From CANHVK01 sp046304235 (GTDB lineage: Bacteria; Bacteroidota; Bacteroidia; Flavobacteriales_D; Crocinitomicaceae), in assembly GCA_046304235.1 (NCBI GenBank), contig JBKCEW010000079.1:1-10587 (forward strand): a DNA stretch of 10,587 nt. Reading direction: 5' to 3'. The position numbers and the translations under genes were made by a program. Shown in pieces: positions 7,113-10,587 of the stretch; positions within the stretch are counted from its first letter, which is position 1; every line of letters begins with the position of its first letter. Under the pieces are notes generated by a model that saw only the letters and a list, made by a program, of their open reading frames with translations, was not told the origin of the DNA and did no database searches.

Positions 7113-8531
7113 ATGAATAAAGAGATACTAGGCAGAACATTAGAAAAAAAAAGACTCACAGAAACACTCTACAGCCATCGTTCTGAATTAGTAGCCGTAT
7201 ACGGCAGAAGACGCATCGGAAAAACATATCTTATCAGAGAGTTTTTTAACGAAAAAATCATTTTTAGTTTTATCGGTTTAAGTGACGAAAGCAAAACCAA
7301 ACAAATCAAAAACTTTGTCCTGAAACTAAACGAATACACAGACAACAAATTTAAAAACGAACCTACACCAACTGACTGGTTAGAAGCATTTAGCTTACTA
7401 AAAAGACACTTAAAAACAATCAAAGAAACGAAAAAGAAAAAAGTGATTTTTATCGATGAATTCCCTTGGATAGATTCACAAAAATCAGGTTTTCTAAGTG
7501 CCTTCGAAAATTTTTGGAACGATTACTGCACCACTCGAACGGATTTAATCGTCGTGATTTGTGGTTCAGCAGCTTCGTACATGGTCAAGAAAATCATTCG
7601 CAATGTCAAAGGATTAAGTAAACGCATCACACAAACAATAAAACTAATGCCTTTCACACTGAAAGAAACCAAGGATTTCTTGAGATACAAAGGCATCAAA
7701 ATGGAAGAATATGAACTTCTAAAACTCTATATGTCTATTGGCGGTATCGCAGAATATTTAGAACATATACAAGCGGGTGAATCGGTAGTCGCAACCATAG
7801 ACCGCCTGTGTTTTCAACCGGGTGCTTATTTAGAAAACGAATACGACGAAGTATTCAAATCTTTGTTTGATGAATATTCCTACCACCAACGCATTATGAA
7901 TGTACTTGCCGATAAACGAAAAGAAGGTATCACACGCAATGAATTAATTGAAGCACTTGGGATTTCATCGGGAGGGAAATTTAGTAATTCGTTAGAAGAC
8001 CTAATCCAATCCGGTTTTATATTAAAATACGAAGCCTTCAAAAACAACAAAAAAGTCGTTTTATACCGCATTTACGATGAGTTTTGTTTGTTCCATTTAC
8101 AATTCATCCAAAAACACAAAGGTTCTTCTTGGAATAGCCTATTTCAGCGTCAATCGTATATTTCTTGGTGTGGATACGTCTTCGAAACCATTTGTTTGAA
8201 ACACATCGAACCCTTGAAAAAAGCACTCAAATGCGATCAAATAGCCTCAACCAACTACCATTGGAACAACCAACACGCACAAATAGACCTTGTGATAGAC
8301 AGAAATGATGGCGTAATCACACTCTGTGAACTGAAATTTTACAATGAAGAAGTTTCTTTTGATTCAACCATGTTAAAACAACTTCGAAACAAAGAAAACG
8401 AATTCAGAAAAACAACTGGTACGAAAAAAAGCATCTATACATGTATAATATCTACCTTCGGAATAAAACCGAACGAATACAGCAATGCGATTTTATCTAA
8501 TTCAATAACTATAAATGAATTGTTTGTTTAA
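7113..8531 (+). CDS. Archaeal-type/STAND AAA ATPase with winged helix and DUF234-like nuclease-fold domain
   Basis: This 472-residue protein belongs to the family of ATPases best known from archaea and expanded in Bacteroidota. The start is preceded by an A-rich leader. Visible parts in order: an N-terminal box LGRTLEKKRL (6-15); Walker A Gly31-x4-Gly36-Lys37-Thr38; Walker B VIFIDEF with Asp115-Glu116; a sensor-like strand VVICGSAASY (147-156); a winged-helix segment about 258-310 (GITRNELIEALGISS, then SLEDLIQSGFI); and a C-terminal PD-(D/E)XK-like core with Glu358, Asp392 in IDLVID, and Glu406-Leu-Lys408. All expected catalytic residues are present, so ATP hydrolysis and perhaps DNA cleavage are plausible. 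The biological role of the family is unsettled. Two dyad elements lie before it and one starts 7 bp after its stop codon, suggesting self-regulation or a small mobile unit. It shows no truncation or frameshift. Confidence 0.88.
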   Translation: MNKEILGRTLEKKRLTETLYSHRSELVAVYGRRRIGKTYLIREFFNEKIIFSFIGLSDESKTKQIKNFVLKLNEYTDNKFKNEPTPTDWLEAFSLLKRHLKTIKETKKKKVIFIDEFPWIDSQKSGFLSAFENFWNDYCTTRTDLIVVICGSAASYMVKKIIRNVKGLSKRITQTIKLMPFTLKETKDFLRYKGIKMEEYELLKLYMSIGGIAEYLEHIQAGESVVATIDRLCFQPGAYLENEYDEVFKSLFDEYSYHQRIMNVLADKRKEGITRNELIEALGISSGGKFSNSLEDLIQSGFILKYEAFKNNKKVVLYRIYDEFCLFHLQFIQKHKGSSWNSLFQRQSYISWCGYVFETICLKHIEPLKKALKCDQIASTNYHWNNQHAQIDLVIDRNDGVITLCELKFYNEEVSFDSTMLKQLRNKENEFRKTTGTKKSIYTCIISTFGIKPNEYSNAILSNSITINELFV

Positions 8532-8538
8532 AATGAAA

Positions 8539-8589
8539 TTATTATGGTGCCAAAAATGGGTGTTTAAACAACTTTTGGCACCGAAATAA
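8539..8589. repeat. 51-bp dyad element, copy C
   Basis: The left arm is 8539-8555 (TTATTATGGTGCCAAAA), the core 8556-8572, and the right arm 8573-8589 (TTTTGGCACCGAAATAA). It again shows the 17-17-17 layout. The arms mismatch at two positions, one of which would be a G-T wobble in RNA or single-stranded DNA. The core includes the palindrome gtttaaac. The element occupies 51 of the 62 bp between two converging stop codons, where it could also work as a hairpin in both transcripts, though no T-run follows. Confidence 0.85.
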
Positions 8590-8593
8590 ATCA

Positions 8594-9379
8594 TTAATTA
8601 ACAGCCGAAATAATAAAATTAGCTAATTTTTTCGGTCGTAATTTTGAGTCTGAATAATCTTCACCTGGTAGATTTACAGAAAAGAAGGATTCCCAACTTT
8701 TAGGTCTTGTTAAACGTGAAGGATGAGGTGTTGCTAAAAATGCAAACGAAACACCTTCAATTTCCTTGACATAAGGATTTCTGATATCATCTTTTGAGAT
8801 GGTTGATTTTAACTTAATATCTAATAAATCAGCAACTAAATCACGAGCTTCTCTTCCCCAACAAAGCAATGCATCCGGCCTTACTTCAACGATCTCTTTC
8901 TTCATCAATTCTTTATGAATCGAATTACTCGTATAAGAAGGGAGTGTATTGCTTATCGTATTTTCTTGAACAAAATATGCTTTATACACATCCGTTAAAT
9001 AAATATTGAATTCAGTACTCAATACCTCTATTATTTTCCAATAATCATTCGCATTTGTATTTCTTCCTCCTTCAGCCTGAAGATAATAAGGAGTACTTAA
9101 CACTATATGATTCCCCGAATGACTTGCTTTAGCATCCATCCCTACAATCATCAACATTTTCTTTTTTTTGTTATCGATAAAAAAAGGTAGATCAAATTGT
9201 TTTTTTACAACTTCATGTTGATTTAAAAAATCTTGAAACACTTGATGTACATCTTGATTTTCTATCTCTTTTATTCCTCCATTATCAAAAACTTGATAAA
9301 TCTCCTTTATTTGATCTACACTTAAATTTAACACTTGGTTTTTAAGTAAATCAATAATTTTTTCGTTGAAATAATTCAT
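8594..9379 (-). CDS. Uracil-DNA glycosylase superfamily-like protein
   Basis: The 261-residue protein has a helical N-terminus (about 1-65) followed by a UDG-like fold. Its landmarks are the strand and first motif MLMIVGMDAKASHSGN (75-90), at the place of the GQDPYH loop; a central strand LLCWGREARDLV (171-182), like the IxLxG-x-A element of UDGs; and ATPHPSRL (216-223), matching the HPSPLS-type second motif. The first motif lacks the canonical DPYH water-activating residues, and the single Cys (173) rules out the four-cysteine iron-sulphur cluster of family 4/5 enzymes. Catalysis on uracil is therefore uncertain; another base-excision or nucleic-acid-binding role is possible. The gene converges on the ATPase gene and lies between dyad copies C and D, so a functional or transfer link is conceivable but unproven. 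The start at 9379 is the only plausible Met. Confidence 0.65.
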   Translation of the reverse strand: MNYFNEKIIDLLKNQVLNLSVDQIKEIYQVFDNGGIKEIENQDVHQVFQDFLNQHEVVKKQFDLPFFIDNKKKKMLMIVGMDAKASHSGNHIVLSTPYYLQAEGGRNTNANDYWKIIEVLSTEFNIYLTDVYKAYFVQENTISNTLPSYTSNSIHKELMKKEIVEVRPDALLCWGREARDLVADLLDIKLKSTISKDDIRNPYVKEIEGVSFAFLATPHPSRLTRPKSWESFFSVNLPGEDYSDSKLRPKKLANFIISAVN

Positions 9380-9575
9380 TTTGAAGTGAGTTAAAACAAT
9401 CTAAGGTACTATGAAAAATGTAAAAAAAATATAAAAAAGGAGCAATATTGTTTCTATAAAGTCAAAAACAAGCTTGTGTAATTGTTTAATTTCGATCTTT
9501 AGAGCTAAATCATACAAATACACTAAAACTCTACCTTACAAATCTTTAACAATCTTAGGTTTATTTAATTAAAAA
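9380..9575. other. AT-rich non-coding stretch upstream of the UDG-like gene
   Basis: No credible gene is visible on either strand. It should contain the promoter of the leftward UDG-like gene, but I find no exact TAnnTTTG match in the right orientation. The nearest is TAGATTGT on the minus strand near 9400, which is weak. With copy D and the terminator, it completes a gene-free gap of about 300 bp. Confidence 0.5.
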
Positions 9576-9625
9576 ATATTTTGGTGATAAAAATAACTTT
9601 TTCAAAACTTTTAGCACCGAAATAA
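9576..9625. repeat. 50-bp dyad element, copy D (diverged)
   Basis: The left arm is 9576-9592 (ATATTTTGGTGATAAAA), the core 9593-9608 (16 bp), and the right arm 9609-9625 (TTTTAGCACCGAAATAA). It is the most diverged copy and its core is one base shorter. Position 13 of the arm has changed from C to T in both arms, keeping the dyad. It lies 196 bp upstream of the UDG-like gene and abuts the terminator of the next leftward gene. Confidence 0.75.
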
Positions 9626-9649
9626 AAAAAGTACGATTGCTCGTACTTT
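9624..9649 (-). terminator. Intrinsic terminator of the 10343-9681 gene
   Basis: In the leftward transcript a perfect 9-bp stem (AAAGTACGA with TCGTACTTT; plus-strand 9628-9636 and 9641-9649) closes a GCAA loop, a GNRA-type tetraloop, and runs into seven consecutive U residues (plus-strand A-run at 9624-9630). It begins about 30 nt after the stop codon. It is the clearest intrinsic terminator in the window, and its T-run touches the end of dyad copy D. Confidence 0.85.
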
Positions 9650-9680
9650 GCTTGTATTATATACAATTTAATTTTGAAAA

Positions 9681-10343
9681 TTACTTTATACTAAAATCAA
9701 ACACTTTAAAATTAGATTGTAATTCTATAAATTGATTTAGACCTTTTACACCTGACATGTAAACAAAGCAATACTCTCCCATTGTTAAACCATTAGGAAA
9801 ATTGATTTCGTATAAGTTATCTCCTACTTTTTTATATTTAAAATCAACAATCGACTTCGCTTTGATTGACTGTTGATACGTAAGACCCAATTGATCGTAC
9901 TTACCATTTATAAATGTTCTTTTACCTTTTTTTAGTTTAAGTTTGACCAATTTAAATTCATTTGGACTTACTGCTTTTGAATTTGAACCACTTAGTAATA
10001 AATTCATATAATTTTGCTCACCAACTTTATTAGTTGCATTTGAATTACTTGAATTTAATTCTTTTGATTCAGGCTGAAATTTAAAATAAAATTTGGTTGT
10101 TGGTGGCAATATATAATTTGCTTCTTTACCATCTATTTGTGCAAGACATTTTTGTTTAATACCATAAATTGACAACAAAACACTTCCAGACTTAATCGTA
10201 TTTACAACAGTAGGATCGACCGAGGTTATGGTTTTTCCATCAGAGAAATAAATCCCAGACTCAACTTTAGATAATTCAACTAGAGGCTGACTAAACGATT
10301 TTAAACCTAAAAAAATACAACCTAATAAAAACACTTTTCTCAT
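9681..10343 (-). CDS. Secreted protein of unknown function
   Basis: I do not recognise this 220-residue protein. Residues 1-18 form a typical signal peptide (Met-Arg-Lys, a hydrophobic stretch, then Lys-Ser-Phe-Ser) with likely cleavage before Gln19, the Ser-Gln pattern common in flavobacterial exported proteins. Cys9 lies too early for a lipobox. The mature part is rich in beta strands, Lys, Ser and Asn, with a Ser/Asn-rich linker at about 95-106 (ELNSSNSNATNK) between two strand-rich halves. No enzyme motif or metal ligand cluster stands out. No C-terminal sorting domain of the type IX system is seen. The gene stands alone, with its own terminator downstream. Confidence 0.8.
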   Translation of the reverse strand: MRKVFLLGCIFLGLKSFSQPLVELSKVESGIYFSDGKTITSVDPTVVNTIKSGSVLLSIYGIKQKCLAQIDGKEANYILPPTTKFYFKFQPESKELNSSNSNATNKVGEQNYMNLLLSGSNSKAVSPNEFKLVKLKLKKGKRTFINGKYDQLGLTYQQSIKAKSIVDFKYKKVGDNLYEINFPNGLTMGEYCFVYMSGVKGLNQFIELQSNFKVFDFSIK

Positions 10344-10587
10344 ATCTTTAGTCTGTTTTTAATGTGCTGACTCTGCACTTTTAAAAATAAATAAATACTT
10401 ACTCTTTAGGTTTTTCAGCAACACCTTTACTCAAACAAAGCTGGAATAAAACAGCTTAATGAATTAAAACCAATTAAAAAGAAAATCAATTAGAAAACAT
10501 TTCAGATTTCAAAAATAGTATCGGTAAGACATTGAGTGTAATTCATTTTTAGTCTATTATAGTTATCTAATACATAAAATATTTACC
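10344..10587. other. AT-rich non-coding region at the right edge
   Basis: No convincing coding frame is visible on either strand. The minus strand holds a TATTTTTG match to the -7 consensus (plus-strand 10510-10517), about 170 bp before the secreted-protein start, with no clear -33 partner. A small GTGC/GCAC dyad lies at about 10364-10378. Neither is strong enough to call separately. Confidence 0.4.

Noticed and set aside
7169..8071. Leftward open frames inside the ATPase gene (7169-7423, 7880-8071)
   Set aside because: They lie opposite the conserved Walker and winged-helix regions and lack a convincing start context or family features.
8539..8589. Copy C as an ordinary bidirectional intrinsic terminator
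   Set aside because: The stem is AT-rich with a 17-nt loop and no T-run on either side, and the same element occurs in non-terminal positions (A, B, D).
6985..8589. Classical insertion sequence
   Set aside because: There is no transposase motif (DDE, HUH or serine recombinase) and no visible target-site duplication; the encoded protein is an ATPase with a nuclease-like tail.
6985..9625. Integron cassette array with attC sites
   Set aside because: The dyads sit between genes like attC sites, but no GTTRRRY core or integrase is seen and the two genes face opposite directions.

Overview
The window is AT-rich and looks like a chromosomal segment from a member of Bacteroidota, most likely a flavobacterium. 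Supporting signs are a CzcA-type efflux pump fused to its own TolC-like outer-membrane partner (an arrangement I recall mainly from Bacteroidota), signal peptides ending in Ser-Gln, A-rich leaders without consistent Shine-Dalgarno sites, and a TAnnTTTG-type promoter match. No rRNA, tRNA, CRISPR array or recognisable transposase is present.

Left part (1-6892). The 3' end of a cysteine-free thioredoxin-fold protein gene enters from the left edge, reading right. Opposed to it is a leftward three-gene heavy-metal efflux module, in transcription order: a small His-rich exported protein (6892-6509), a 1448-residue RND pump/outer-membrane-channel fusion (6455-2109), and a lipoprotein periplasmic adaptor (2013-880). 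The three would form a complete tripartite CBA-type exporter. The pump carries the DFGxxxDGAxxxxE proton-relay signature of the divalent-cation (CzcA-like) branch. Palindromic, repeat-like intergenic sequences sit on both sides of the adaptor gene.

Right part (6893-10587). A rightward gene encodes a STAND/archaeal-type ATPase with a winged-helix segment and a C-terminal PD-(D/E)XK nuclease-like (DUF234-type) domain. A leftward gene encodes a uracil-DNA-glycosylase-fold protein, and a further leftward gene encodes a small secreted protein of unknown function with a clean intrinsic terminator.

The most unusual signal is a family of four dyad elements of 50-51 bp. Each has a 17-bp left arm (consensus TTATTTTGGTGCCAAAA), a 16-17-bp variable core and the inverted arm. 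Copies A and B lie in tandem just upstream of the ATPase gene, copy C fills the gap between the convergent ATPase and glycosylase-like genes, and copy D lies beyond the glycosylase-like gene. The order is A-B-[ATPase-nuclease]-C-[UDG-like]-D. Copy B also contains a plausible promoter for the ATPase gene. The elements could be operators for the ATPase's winged helix, ends of a small mobile or selfish unit, or recombination sites; sequence alone cannot decide.
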